A program made the position numbers and the translations under genes. This document shows positions 17,501 through 27,514 of a DNA stretch of 39,149 nt, piece by piece. The notes under the pieces are model-generated. The model ran no database searches. It saw only the letters and a program-made list of their open reading frames with translations, and was not told the DNA's origin. The DNA lies in assembly GCA_023228465.1 (NCBI GenBank), contig JALOBC010000027.1, positions 1-39,149 of the forward strand, in the 5' to 3' direction. This DNA is from Dokdonella sp. GTDB taxonomy: Bacteria; Pseudomonadota; Gammaproteobacteria; Xanthomonadales; Rhodanobacteraceae. How positions within the stretch are numbered: the stretch's first letter is position 1; the number at the start of each line of letters is the position of its first letter.

Positions 17501-18376
17501 CCGTGCGATAACTAGCTGGCGCGCCATGTCCCGGGCGGTCGGGTCAGTCTCGACCGAATAGTCGGTATAAACGGCAAGCCCCGGGTCCAGCGGCGCCTCG
17601 CCGACACCGTCCTCGAACAGTGCCTGCACGAGACGAGTCTTTCCGAGACCGGACAAGCCGATCAACCGGATACATTGGCGAGCTTTGGTCAGAGAGACGC
17701 GAAGCCGGGCGATACCCTCGCCGATGGTGAGTTGCTCGCGGTCGCTCGTTCGCTCATCAGTTAGGCAAGCCTTGTCATTGAAGAGATAGGGCGTCTCCTC
17801 GCTCACGCCGACGCCGCACCAATCTCCGATGCTGCTCCAGCCCGACATACCGATGCCGAGCCGCATGCGGACCCAGGCGGCAATCCCGGGATAGTGATTG
17901 ACCCATGTAGCCAGCCGGTCGCGATCGTAGAAGTCGCTATGCAACTGCCCGGCCTCAGGCAGATCGTCGAGCTGCGCCCGGATCGCATCGCGACGATGGC
18001 TCAGCGGCTTGTCTGCGACCGACCCTTGCGCGCTGACGATGATGTAGGCGCCCGAGCGAGCGGCGAGTTCGGCGATGACCGGCCGTAGTACGCCGCCAGG
18101 ACGCATCTCATTGCGGATTGCGCTCGCCGGCATGTCGGGCTTCTTTACCTGAAACCCTGTGTGCTGGCTCGGCACGAAATCCGGCATCAGCAGTGCGGAC
18201 GGGCACTCGACCCGGACATCAAGCCCGCCATCGGCCGCATCCTGATTGCCGCCAGCGGTCACCGACGAACTGGGGCAACCCTGCGCCCGCAATTCTGCCA
18301 AAGCGAGACGTGCGACGAGTGTCCGCAGATCGGCGTCATTGAGGTCGGCGACTTGCGCGCCAGTAATTTCGAACAT
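14600..18376 (-). CDS. PD-(D/E)xK nuclease-STAND NTPase, candidate Avs-like defence protein
   Basis: The product is 1258 aa. Residues 1-80 look like a restriction-endonuclease fold: Glu28 in LALAELR, Asp53 in DGGLDVRVE and Gln76-x-Lys78 in GFQVKKP. An NTPase follows with Walker A GLSGLGKT (240-247) and Walker B AILIVDN (295-301), then a sensor-like strand (SLLTVEYDV) and a winged-helix-like part (LWLEKTFPNVTQV, residues about 354-366). Residues about 400-1250 are a long alpha-helical, repeat-like region. Nuclease + STAND ATPase + solenoid is the layout of Avs-type antiphage sensors, where target binding by the solenoid triggers oligomerisation and DNA cleavage. No specific Avs family can be assigned by eye. 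A strong ribosome binding site (AAGGGGGGAAG) precedes the ATG. The gene sits between hsdR and hsdS, a common place for added defence genes. Confidence 0.75.
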   Translation of the reverse strand: MFEITGAQVADLNDADLRTLVARLALAELRAQGCPSSSVTAGGNQDAADGGLDVRVECPSALLMPDFVPSQHTGFQVKKPDMPASAIRNEMRPGGVLRPVIAELAARSGAYIIVSAQGSVADKPLSHRRDAIRAQLDDLPEAGQLHSDFYDRDRLATWVNHYPGIAAWVRMRLGIGMSGWSSIGDWCGVGVSEETPYLFNDKACLTDERTSDREQLTIGEGIARLRVSLTKARQCIRLIGLSGLGKTRLVQALFEDGVGEAPLDPGLAVYTDYSVETDPTARDMARQLVIARQRAILIVDNCNPATHSELARICSEAGSQVSLLTVEYDVRDDEPERTEVFRLQSASPEMVELWLEKTFPNVTQVDRRTISEFSDGNFRVARALAETLGKGETLGKLKSRDLFERIFHQRNEPDRDLLSAAEDLALLYSIDGEDASESGELAQVAAIRGASVATIYAALNTLRQRGIAQLRGRWRAILPHAIANPLAGFALERMPPADFDRFCASLTARMQKSLSHRLGYLHDSAEARAAVERWLGADGLLGDLTALGEDGLQIITNIAPVAPDAVLARIERDVAGPRGAEILDPESSDRWQWIRLIKLLAYDPPLFDRAATLLARFLSAEPPNHNNNSASDMFAELFHLHLSGTKALPDQRRSLVRRLAQSGDPALMRCAGVALDALLKAHHFSSSSNFDFGARSRDYGWHPLTYGDIWAWYNGAVDLAVELSPIIENARDHLARSVRELWHFGACHDALERAATHFSSERPWIEGWIGFRTALRFEGDAMPDEVRARLTALIDRLKPTDLLHQARAVVLGRSSFGWDVADGDADDGDVMKPYERASQLAKEIGTALAHDPETRAGFIAELLVEQHPQRAYECGIGLSDGAADLDAMWRELLGLFSAADVDSRNATVLGGFIHGAHARDSAFADAALEDVIENPDLAASLPYLQARVAIDTQGIARLRRAIERGVLSARTFHSIANGSVGESPPDALGPLLTDIASLADGVEIALDILHMHFYRDREEGRQRAPSLIAVGRELLLRADFGKKQSLRDFGLHTVIRVCCAGPDGAATLREICARVRVGLETVYLSSYDLGYVLKALFETHPLIALDEFLLPELRPRNRGLFEGDFGSGTPVEDVGAETLVQWANIDPDRRYPLLGKSISMFKRRQGEEENGVSTLFLEILGHARDKRAFLGDIWLRLHPRSWSGSLADILVRRRAAITTLGDNVGGEVRQWVTDMLPELERWIEHESKRDREGEQSFE

Positions 18377-18397
18377 CGTTCTTCCCCCCTTTCATCA

Positions 18398-18425
18398 AGT
18401 ATAGGAGAGCATGCGGGAGAACAAA
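18398..18425 (-). promoter_or_regulatory. predicted promoter of the nuclease-STAND gene
   Basis: On the minus strand TTTGTT (18425-18420) and TATACT (18403-18398) are separated by 16 bp. The -10 matches the sigma70 consensus at 5 of 6 positions. The -10 lies just upstream of the ribosome binding site, giving a leader of only about 15 nt. This suggests the gene is transcribed separately from hsdMS. Confidence 0.45.
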
Positions 18426-18606
18426 GAGCGGTCAAGTGATAGTTGGTCCGCCACGGCCGCGACGAACTGCCAGTTGTTCCAACGCCACGCATGATGCCTT
18501 CGACTGGCTTGCTGAGCTGGCGCTCCAGCGCCGGTGGCCGCGGCGCGAGCGCGAACTCGCGCGATCCGGCGGAGAGGCTGTTGGGTCGCCATCTGCGCGA
18601 TTTCTT

Positions 18607-18819
18607 CTAGGTGCGGAGCACCTGAATCGTCTCGAGATGCTTTAGCGCCGCGTTATCCAGTCCGTTCGTGAAGAAAAAGCGTTTGCCTTTCACGTCGCCG
18701 AAGAACTTCTTGAACCGATTGACGGTGACGTCGGCATCGGCGCCGCCGGTGGTGCTGTCTATGCTATTTCCTCGAGAATGATCGGCGGCCTCGAAAGGGC
18801 CAGCCTGAACGAATGTCAA
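18607..18819 (-). CDS. small ORF or gene fragment, 70 aa
   Basis: The reading MTFVQAGPFEAADHS onward contains a protein-like second half (VNRFKKFFGDVKGKRFFFTNG followed by LDNAALKHLETIQVL) unlike the noisy frames around it. I do not recognise it. It lies between hsdS and the STAND gene on the same strand and could be the remnant of a further gene once carried in this locus. The rest of 18426-18956 shows no gene. Confidence 0.3.
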   Translation of the reverse strand: MTFVQAGPFEAADHSRGNSIDSTTGGADADVTVNRFKKFFGDVKGKRFFFTNGLDNAALKHLETIQVLRT

Positions 18820-18956
18820 TTCAGCACGATTTGCGGCTCAGAAGCAGCCAGTGTGGGTTCCAGCCCAGTTTTTGCCTTTTCCCGTAGGTCGCCTTGGTGA
18901 TAGCCGAATGTCAGCTGTTGGCCGAAAGTGGCCCTGGAGCCGATAGGCCGCGACTT

Positions 18957-20271
18957 CTATGCTGGAAACTCAACAACGGCGGCTTCGACAGTGGGGAGGC
19001 GAAGCCTGCCGGAGATTATGCGTGGTAGAAGTGTATCGCGAACTTCAGCCAGCTTCGCGGCGCGGCGGCGGTTATGGTCTAGCTGCTTCAGCATTGGTGT
19101 CACGTTGACTTCGAAGGTCGCGAACGCATCGTCGCTGATGACGGCTGCCTGGATTTCTGCGAGCTGACCGGGCCTCACACGTTGGTGACTGGTTGACGTG
19201 CCGGTGACGAGTTGGCGCATGGCGCGGTTGAATGCCGGCGATGACGCGACGGTGTAGAGGAAGGCGCTTCCGAAGCCTCGCTTCGGCATCCACACCAAGA
19301 ACTCGGTCGAACAGACGGCATGCTGATTGGTGTCGCCAACGAACCAGATCCGTGGGATATGGGGGTTCAGCTTTGAGACCAGGACGGCACCTGATGGCAC
19401 GGGTGTCTTGTTGCTCTTGATCGTCTCGCCAGGCTCAGCCACTGGACGCTGGCCGGCATCGAAGGCGGGCAAACTGTAGTGCTCAAATTGGCGCTCAGGT
19501 GTTGCCATCGGGCTGACAGCACCCGTGGACAAGGTGGCTATATCGCCGAACGAAACCGGGCGCCAGCCCTGCGGAATCGGGCCGAGCTCGGAATCCTCGA
19601 ACTCGCTGGGAAACAGGGCAGCGGTGGCGGGGTCCATGCCTTCGGGCTCGCGGCCTTCGGCCTTGGCGCGGACGGGGTCGAAGTCCACGAACCAGGACTT
19701 GAACAGGGCTTGGGCGATGGCTTCGAGGGTGGCGTTGGTTTGGCGCAGGTTGTCGATGCGGTCGTCGAGTGCTCCGAGAAGTGCTCCCACCTCCCTTTGC
19801 TCATCAAGTGATGGAATGGGAACCCGAACTTTGCGGAGCTCTGCTTGGCGAATTCCGAGCACCGTTGTTCCGGACGCTCGTCCATTGATGTCAGCCCGCA
19901 CCTCAGCGTACTGAAGAGCGTAGTAGAGGTATCGACCATCGACCAAAGTAGCATTGGGGCGCAACGCGAACAGACGCTGTCCCAAGCACCAATCCGTGTT
20001 CTCAGCCATGTAGGCGAGTTCGCCCAAGGGCGCCTCTGACGTCATGATCACGTCGCCGGCTTGAAGCGGCGTCCGCATCCATTTCTCATAGATGCGTCGA
20101 TCGACAAAACGTGGCTCGTCTGCATCCAGCTCCAGCCGACCGCCTTTCACCAGCTTCGCTGAGATGACGCGATGCCCAGAGTCCGTGAACGCACCACCGA
20201 GCTTTGTCGGCGTCACGCCTCGTCGATCGAGGATGTCAACCACTACGTCTTCGATGGCCCTCCAGTTGGCG

Positions 20272-20282
<11 letters not shown>
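18957..20282 (-). CDS. hsdS: type I restriction-modification specificity subunit (HsdS)
   Basis: HsdS recognises the bipartite DNA target for both methylation and restriction. The product is 441 aa and has the full two-repeat layout: target-recognition domain 1 at residues about 5-145 (with MTSEAPLGELAYM and the domain end VRVPIPSLDEQREVGALLGALDDRI); a central conserved helix (LEAIAQALFKSWFVDFDPVRAKAEG); target-recognition domain 2 at about 230-400 (GWRPVSFGDIATLSTGA, SKLNPHIPRIWFVG); and the distal helix (LAEVRDTLLPRIISGRLRLP). The start codon overlaps the end of hsdM by 11 bp, so the two are translationally coupled. Sequence composition differs between the two recognition domains, as usual for such exchangeable modules. 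The target cannot be deduced. Confidence 0.92.
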
Positions 20283-21873
<1,591 letters not shown>

Positions 21874-22298
21874 TTCATCCCCTGGCGATCGCGGCGATCT
21901 TCGCAGATCGCCTTCCCGGGCGCCGGACCCGGGCCGGGCGGACCTGCCCGGCAGCCCCATCAATGTACTCCAAGGCAGCTTCGGGAGGCCCGCATTCGTT
22001 GCCAGTTTCCCGCTCGCTGTGATCTCTCGACAGGTTGTTCATCCGGGGCAATCCCGGACGCGCAAGCCGGATGGGATGCCCCAAGGGCTCGGGCAGCTTG
22101 GACCCAGCTGACGTGCCACGCCGCGGGCCCGATGCCCCGTTGCGCCGCTGCACAGCGTTCCGACAGCTGGATTGCTGCCGGGTGCACGGCGGATCAGCCG
22201 CGCGCTGCGCCCCCAGGCCGTACAGCCGACGGCCGCCAGCATGCGCGCCGGAACCCAGGCACGCATCCGTTCGGCACCCGTCCGCCGTCACGCGCCAG
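21874..22298. other. intergenic region upstream of hsdM, no gene seen
   Basis: This stretch should hold the hsdM promoter. No clear promoter hexamers or operators stand out, and the overlapping ORFs are shadows. It is the boundary between the restriction locus and the stress and metal genes. Confidence 0.45.
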
Positions 22299-23117
22299 TC
22301 AATGGCGCAGCAGCACCGGAATGGCGGCCTGCGTCAGCACGTGGCGCGTCGCGCCGCCCAACATCCATTCGCTGAAACGGCTGCGCCCGTAGGCGCCCAT
22401 CACCAGCAGGTCGGCGCGGAAGCGCCCGGCTTCCTCCAGCAGCACGGCGCCTGCATCGGCGGGCCTGGCCTCGACCTTGCGCTGCCTGACCTTGACGTCG
22501 TGACGACGCAGGTAGGCACGGATGTCGAACGCGGGCTGCCACTCCACTTCCTGATGCCGGTCGTCTTCCTCGCCGCGCAGCAGCAGGACGTTTTTCCCGA
22601 TCAGGAAAGGCAGCGCCGCGTGCACCGCGCGCATCGCCTCGGGGGACCCGTTCCAACCGATCGCGATGCGTTCGAACTGGCCGGAAGGCTCGCCCTGCGA
22701 GGGAACGACGATGCACGGCTTCGCCGCGCCAAGGATCAGGCGCGGCACGTCCCAGGGCGATTCGCGCGTGTCGCGCGGGTGATCGAGCACCAGCAGGTCG
22801 TGCCGGGTGGCGGCCTGGGCAAGCGCATGCGTGGCGAGCCCCTGCGCGACCAGCCATTCCGCCCGGGTCACGCCCAGCGAGCTTGTCCACTCCAGGAAGC
22901 CCTGCCTGGCCCGCACCGCGGCCCGCATCATTTGCCGCATGTCGCCGACCATCGCGGCGGTCACCTCGGGCGCCCGCACGGGCGCGGCAAATACCAGTTC
23001 CGGGCAGACGTACACGGCCGTGAGCGCGGCGTCGAGCCGGGCAGCGAGCCGCGCCGCGAACCGGGCGGCGGGCGTGCGCTTCTCATGGTCCCTGACGTGA
23101 ACGAGGATGTCCTGCAT
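22299..23117 (-). CDS. universal stress protein, tandem Usp domains
   Basis: The product is 272 aa, about twice a single Usp domain, so two UspA folds in tandem. It starts MQDILVHVRDHEKR at 23117, with GGAG upstream at good spacing. The first domain (1-140) has a degenerate nucleotide site. The second (about 145-272) begins FERIAIGWNGSPEAMRAV and carries the ATP-binding pattern G-x2-G-x9-G-G/T (MGAYGRSRFSEWMLGGAT). Such cytoplasmic proteins respond to starvation, redox and metal stress. It stands alone, downstream of a non-coding stretch, and is convergent with nothing. Confidence 0.85.
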   Translation of the reverse strand: MQDILVHVRDHEKRTPAARFAARLAARLDAALTAVYVCPELVFAAPVRAPEVTAAMVGDMRQMMRAAVRARQGFLEWTSSLGVTRAEWLVAQGLATHALAQAATRHDLLVLDHPRDTRESPWDVPRLILGAAKPCIVVPSQGEPSGQFERIAIGWNGSPEAMRAVHAALPFLIGKNVLLLRGEEDDRHQEVEWQPAFDIRAYLRRHDVKVRQRKVEARPADAGAVLLEEAGRFRADLLVMGAYGRSRFSEWMLGGATRHVLTQAAIPVLLRH

Positions 23118-23961
23118 GGCGTTACTCCGGGCGAGGGGTCGTGGCGGCCGAGACCGCGGGTGGAACGCGACATGCAAGCCTGTCCTCGCCACATGCCGAA
23201 ACCGTGCACACACCAGCGGCACGCGCCGGGGCCGACGGGCATCATCGCTTCCGGGCCAGCGGCTGGTTTCGGAAGGCGCGGATGTGGGCATACGATACCC
23301 GAGCCGTGCTTGCGCCGCCCGCGCGCATCCGCCCGACTTGCGGCGGCCGGCCCCGGTTCGCGGCCCCGGACATCACGCCTGCGGCGCTGGACTTGCCTGG
23401 CCACCCTCGCGCACAAGCGCCCCGCTTCCATCCGGCCTTCGGCGCGCTGCCGGCGGATCGGACCGCGTGCATCGGGCAAGCGGGCCATGCAGCGAGCCCT
23501 GAGCTGTGCGCCCGCCGCCGACCCCGCGCAGCCGCGCCGGCAGCGCGGTACCATCGGGTTCCTGCATCCAGGATGAGGTCCGCCATGTACCACTCGGCCC
23601 AGCGCTGGCGAAGTTGCCAAACGTCTGTCCGCGCCCGGGGAATGCACGCGGCGAGATCGGGGAAGGTCTGCGCCTGCACCGGGATCGCCCGCAGGGCAGG
23701 CACCTCGGGATTGCCAGGCCGATGGACGCGGCCTTCGCCAAACCCGGGGCGGGCAACCCGTGGCCGAGCACGTCGCGCATCGATGGCTACGCCGCGCGCG
23801 ACCGTGGCCGCCGCTGGACGGGATGGCTGCATCGGCCCGAGCGAGCGCGCGCCTGTCGCTGCCCGGCTGCACCCGGAACCCGCGGATCTGGCGGCCCCCG
23901 GCGCGATCCTCGATCAGCGTGCAGGGCGCGGCCTTGCGTCCCGCCTGGCGGCAGGCGCGTG
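23118..23961. other. 844-bp region without a convincing gene
   Basis: Several long ORFs overlap here on both strands, as expected from very high GC, but none has a recognisable domain. A minus-strand frame around 23570-23750 (IPRARTDVWQLRQRWAEWYMADL) looks more protein-like than the rest and may be a relic; I cannot identify it. Confidence 0.4.
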
Positions 23962-24207
23962 ATGTCCGCAAGCGATCTCCCCCGGCAGGCGAACGCGGTG
24001 ATTCTGGAATCCATGTTGACCTGTCCACACTGTGGTTTCGCGCAGCGTGAAAGCATGCCAACCAACGCCTGCCAGTTCTATTACGAATGCCGCAATTGCG
24101 CGACCCTGTTGCGGCCCAAGCCGGGCGACTGCTGCGTGTTCTGTTCGTTCGGGACGGTGTCGTGCCCGCCCCGGCAACAGGAGCGCGGATCGTGTGCCGG
24201 CACCTGA
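23962..24207 (+). CDS. GDCCVxC-motif small cysteine-rich protein
   Basis: The product is 81 aa. It contains CPHCG, a CRNC pair and the signature KPGDCCVFCSFGTVSCPP that defines the GDCCVxC family, a small protein often found near mercury and other metal resistance genes. The Cys pairs suggest metal or redox binding in the cytoplasm; the exact role is not established. The ATG at 23962 (MSASDLPRQAN) is chosen; an internal ATG directly before LTCPHCG is the alternative and would give a shorter form closer to most homologues. A broken methyltransferase follows on the same strand. Confidence 0.8.
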   Translation: MSASDLPRQANAVILESMLTCPHCGFAQRESMPTNACQFYYECRNCATLLRPKPGDCCVFCSFGTVSCPPRQQERGSCAGT

Positions 24208-24301
24208 TGGCCTGCCGGAAACGCACGGCAGGCGCACGGATGCGGCTCCGCCCGCCGCAGGGCATCCATCGCCCAGGCACTTCCCGGCGCCCGGCCTGGC
24301 G

Positions 24302-24914
24302 ATGAGCCGCGAAACGGCGCAGTTGCGACGGCGTTACGAGCGGATCGCGCCGTACTATGACGGGCTCGATGCGCTGTTCGAGCGCTTCCGCTATCGGCGC
24401 ATCCGGCCGCTGCTGTTTGCAGGGCTGGGCGGCAGCATCCTCGATGCCGGCGTCGGCACCGGACGCAACATGCCCTTCTATCCGCACGGTGCCGATGTGA
24501 CCGGCGTGGACTTGAGCCGAGCCATGCTCAGGCGCGCCGCGCGCCGGCGCGCGAGCTCACCCGCGCGCGTCACACTCGTTGAAATGGACCTTGCGCGCCT
24601 GGCCTTCCCGGATGGCACATTCGACGCCGCGGTGGCGAGCTTCGTCTTCTGTACCTTGCCCGATGCGCTGCAACTGGCGGCATTGCGCGAACTGGCCCGG
24701 CGGAAGCATCCGGCTGATGGAATACACCCGCCCCCATGGCGGCATCCGCCGCAGGCTGGCCGCACTGTGGGCGCCATGGGTGCGTTGGGCGTACGGCGCA
24801 AGCTTCGATCGTGATCCGCAACCACGCCTTGCCGCGGCCGGCTTGTCGCTGGTCGCGACCCGATGCGTGGTCGATGACCTGATCCGCCTGATCGAAACCA
24901 CGCCGCGCCGCTGA
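24302..24914 (+). pseudogene. class I SAM-dependent methyltransferase, frameshifted
   Basis: From 24302 the frame reads MSRETAQLRRRYERIAPYYDGLDALFE, the UbiE/Methyltransf_11 layout, with the SAM motif ILDAGVGTGRN, the acidic GVDLS and the post-motif DGTFDAAVASFVFCTLPD. After ALRELAR the frame breaks at about 24700. The expected continuation PGGSIRLMEYTRPHGGIRRRL, WAPWVRWAYGASFDR and VVDDLIRLIE is in another frame and runs to a stop at 24914. The few residues normally between ELAR and PGG are missing, so a small deletion of about 10-13 nt is likely. It was probably in one transcription unit with the GDCCVxC gene. Confidence 0.75.
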
Positions 24915-24949
24915 CGGCGCGCCGGTCGCTTGCGGCGAAGGCTTCTGCC

Positions 24950-25732
24950 CTACGCTTGGGCGAGGCTTGTTTCCAGGCGATCCCGGAAGGCACGGATGCG
25001 GGCGGCATTCTTGCCGACGTCGCTCTTGCCCACGCGCGACTCCGAGCGGATGTCCAGGCGCGTGCCTTGCGCGTTGGGCCGGATACGGATCACCACATCG
25101 TCCTTGAAGCCGAACCAGAACGTCGTGGCGGTCGCTTCGATGCGGCCCTGTGCCGGATCCTCGGCGACGATGTCCCAGCCCATCGCCTTGCCGGCCTTCA
25201 GCGCCGCATCGAAGACCGCGGCAGGCGCGGCCTTGAGCTGCAAAGGCTGGATGTCGGGGTAGGCCTGGTGTTGCTGCGCGGCGACCGCGGCACCGGCGTA
25301 AGCGGCTGCGTTGGGCGCGTCGGCGCGCAGCGGCAGGATCGCCACGAACTCCGGTGGATTGTCGGTATCGGTGCTGATGTCGTGGATCGGCGGCACCTGG
25401 CTGGCCGCGTGCCGGAACATCCACGGCGGCACGAACGCCAGCGCGCCCAGCACGAGGCCCAGAAGCGCCAGCACGGCCAGCCGGCCACGACGTGCAAACA
25501 GCGCCAGCACGAGGCCGAGCAGGGCAATGACGATGGCCACGCTGCCTGCCTTGGCGCCCAGACCCATCAAGCGAAATGCCGGCCCCAGCCCGAGCACGCC
25601 GAAGCGGTACAGCGGGCCGGCCAGCAGCATCCCGAGCAGCGCCAGGATGCCCAGCACCAGACCGGCCCATGTCACTGCGCGAGCCCAACTCGCCGAGCGC
25701 CCGGACCGGGTACCTGCAGGTTTGCTGATCAT
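24950..25732 (-). CDS. DUF1499 family membrane protein
   Basis: The product is 260 aa from the ATG at 25732 (MISKPAGTRSGRSASW). Three or four hydrophobic helices occupy residues about 15-110 (VTWAGLVLGILALLGMLLAG, IVIALLGLVLALFA, LAVLALLGLVLGALAFV). They are followed by the DUF1499 domain: IHDISTDTDNPPEF, the AYPDIQPLQL stretch, AEDPAQGRIEATATTFWFGFKDDVVIRI and RLDIRSESRVGKSDVGKNAARI. DUF1499 proteins are membrane-attached and their function is unknown. The ORF could extend upstream to 25984 but those residues look non-coding. Confidence 0.8.
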   Translation of the reverse strand: MISKPAGTRSGRSASWARAVTWAGLVLGILALLGMLLAGPLYRFGVLGLGPAFRLMGLGAKAGSVAIVIALLGLVLALFARRGRLAVLALLGLVLGALAFVPPWMFRHAASQVPPIHDISTDTDNPPEFVAILPLRADAPNAAAYAGAAVAAQQHQAYPDIQPLQLKAAPAAVFDAALKAGKAMGWDIVAEDPAQGRIEATATTFWFGFKDDVVIRIRPNAQGTRLDIRSESRVGKSDVGKNAARIRAFRDRLETSLAQA

Positions 25733-26050
25733 GCCGTGATTCCGCTGGCGACGACGCCGACAGTATCGCTCAATTGGCTTCGCCGGCGGCAAGCGCCTGC
25801 ACGAAATCACGCATCTGGTCGCGCACGCGCCGACGGGCCTGCAACACTTCGCGCCTGTCCCGGGCGTGGCGTGCCTGAGACGGCGGAGCGCCAGGAACAC
25901 GCTGCGCGCCAACGCGCCGGATCGGCGGGCGGCGAGGTGGATGCCAACCGTGACGATCGCCCGGCAGTGCGCCGAGGTCTGCAAGGACCGCCGGTCAGTG
26001 ACCGCCCCTGTCTGTGCGACCTGCAGGTTGCACCCAACGGGGCGCGGGAT
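25733..26050. other. intergenic region, no confident gene
   Basis: This stretch lies between the end of the arsenosugar operon and the DUF1499 gene. A minus-strand frame ending at about 25770 (DRREVLQARRRVRDQMRDFV) looks like the tail of a protein but has no start or recognisable body; it may be a relic. Confidence 0.35.
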
Positions 26051-26731
26051 TCAAACCGGCGCCGCGGACGGGCGTCGCGTGGCCAGCCAGTGCAGCAGGG
26101 CGCGCTGCGCCGGCAACGGACTCGGCAATACGGCCAGCGTGTCTTCCAGCGCATCGAGATCGGCGGCGTCATCCACGTCGGCCAGCGTCGGCAGCTTGGC
26201 AATGGCGCCTGGAGAACCCAGCGCCGCGCACAGTTGCATTGCGGTATCCGCGCACGAATAGCGCACGCCGCTCCACACTTCGCGGGCGATCGGCACGCGC
26301 GCGCCAAACAGCCAGAAGCCACCGTCGCGTGCTGCGCCGATCACGTACGGCGTGGTCGGGTCGTGCAATGCATCGCAGGCCTGCAGCAACAGCTCGCGCG
26401 TCAACTGCGGCGCATCGGCGCCGACCAGCAACACCCGCTCATGCTGCGCGAGCAACGTGGCGTACACATGATGCAGGCGCTCGTCGAGGCCGCCCTCGCC
26501 CTGCCAGAGCCTGGGAAGATCCCGCCACGGCGGAGCGTCCAGCGCGGCGCCTTCCGCAACTGCCCAACAGGGTTGCAGATCGGTCCCCACGGACTGCCCG
26601 ACCTCGGCCACCGCGCCCGCGGACCGGCGATGGAACGCGATCGCGGCGCGCGCGCCGATGCCCGCCGCCAGCCGGGTCTTGATCGGCGAATGGCCCGGCG
26701 TCTTGACGAAGATGGCCAGCGCCGTGGTCAT
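26051..26731 (-). CDS. TIGR04282 / DUF2064 family arsenosugar-associated transferase
   Basis: The product is 226 aa starting MTTALAIFVKTPGHSPIKTRLAAGIG, the typical N-terminus of TIGR04282/DUF2064 proteins, which resemble CofC-type nucleotidyltransferases. The nucleotide-binding region continues with HERVLLVGADAPQLTRELLLQA and GAARDGGFWLFGARVP, which includes the conserved DGGxWLxG pattern. It is the last gene of the arsenosugar operon; its ATG overlaps the stop of the glycosyltransferase gene (ATGA). A role in attaching or preparing the sugar part of arsenosugars is inferred from operon membership. Confidence 0.88.
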   Translation of the reverse strand: MTTALAIFVKTPGHSPIKTRLAAGIGARAAIAFHRRSAGAVAEVGQSVGTDLQPCWAVAEGAALDAPPWRDLPRLWQGEGGLDERLHHVYATLLAQHERVLLVGADAPQLTRELLLQACDALHDPTTPYVIGAARDGGFWLFGARVPIAREVWSGVRYSCADTAMQLCAALGSPGAIAKLPTLADVDDAADLDALEDTLAVLPSPLPAQRALLHWLATRRPSAAPV

Positions 26732-27513
26732 GGTTCCGGTGGGGCCTCGGGCCCGCGGATGGCTGCCGTCCTGGCGCGTCGGCGGCGGGCCGCCCGCCAC
26801 TCGGGCCAGGCCTGGCGCAGGGTCAGGCGCCAATGCCTGGCGGTGACCTTGAGCCAACCCTCGCGGGCGTATTTGCGCGCACTGCTGGTGAGCGGTGCAC
26901 GCAGGCGTCGCAGCGGCAAGCCGGCATGCCGCGCCTGCCACACCAGCAGGTGATCCTCACCGTAGGGCGCCTGTTCGTCGTAGCCGCCCAGGCGTGCGAA
27001 CCACGCCGCAGGCAGGACCAGTCCCTGGTCGCCGAACGGCATGCCGAGCCAGCGTGCGCGCAGGTTGGCGCCCAGCGCATTCAGTCGCGTCAGCGCCGGG
27101 CCATCGTCGGCATAACGCAGATCGAAATAACCGAGGGCATCGTGGTGGCGGGCGAGAAAGGCGTGCAGCGCGGGCAGCGTGCGTGGATGGAGGCGCGAAT
27201 CGGCGTGCAGGAACCACAACCAGCGCCCGCGCGCCGCGCGGGCACCCGCATTCATCTGGCTTGCCCGCCCGGGCGGGGCCGTGAGTTGCCGCCGCCGCGG
27301 ATCGCGATTGCCCTGCGCTGCCGGGGGATGCGATCCAGGCTCACCGGCCCGCACGACGATGATCTCGCAGTCGGCCGGCAAGCCACGCAGTTGTTCGAGC
27401 AGCGCGTCGCCTGCAGATTCGTGCGGCGCGAACGGCACGATCACCGACAGGCGCAGATCACCGGCACGCGCCGATGGGTGACCTGGGTCGGGTAGTGCAA
27501 CCGGTCCGTGCAT
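26728..27513 (-). CDS. TIGR04283 family arsenosugar biosynthesis glycosyltransferase
   Basis: The product is 261 aa with a GT-A family 2 fold. It has LRLSVIVPFA at the N-terminus, the nucleotide-sugar region CEIIVVRAGEPGS, the conserved RASQMNAGARAARGRWLWFLHADSRLHP with the DXD-like HADS, and GMPFGDQGLVLPAAWFARLGGYDE, the acceptor-side signature of TIGR04283. The C-terminus is basic (RAARRRRART). It overlaps the downstream TIGR04282 gene by 4 bp. An ATG at 27513 is used; the next Met is far inside the fold. It is separated from arsM by only one base. Confidence 0.9.
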   Translation of the reverse strand: MHGPVALPDPGHPSARAGDLRLSVIVPFAPHESAGDALLEQLRGLPADCEIIVVRAGEPGSHPPAAQGNRDPRRRQLTAPPGRASQMNAGARAARGRWLWFLHADSRLHPRTLPALHAFLARHHDALGYFDLRYADDGPALTRLNALGANLRARWLGMPFGDQGLVLPAAWFARLGGYDEQAPYGEDHLLVWQARHAGLPLRRLRAPLTSSARKYAREGWLKVTARHWRLTLRQAWPEWRAARRRRARTAAIRGPEAPPEP

Positions 27514-27514
27514 T

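Noticed and set aside
22961-24487. 508-aa minus-strand ORF
   Set aside because: It overlaps the UspA start, the GDCCVxC gene and the methyltransferase in antisense and shows only Arg/Ala/Pro-rich noise.
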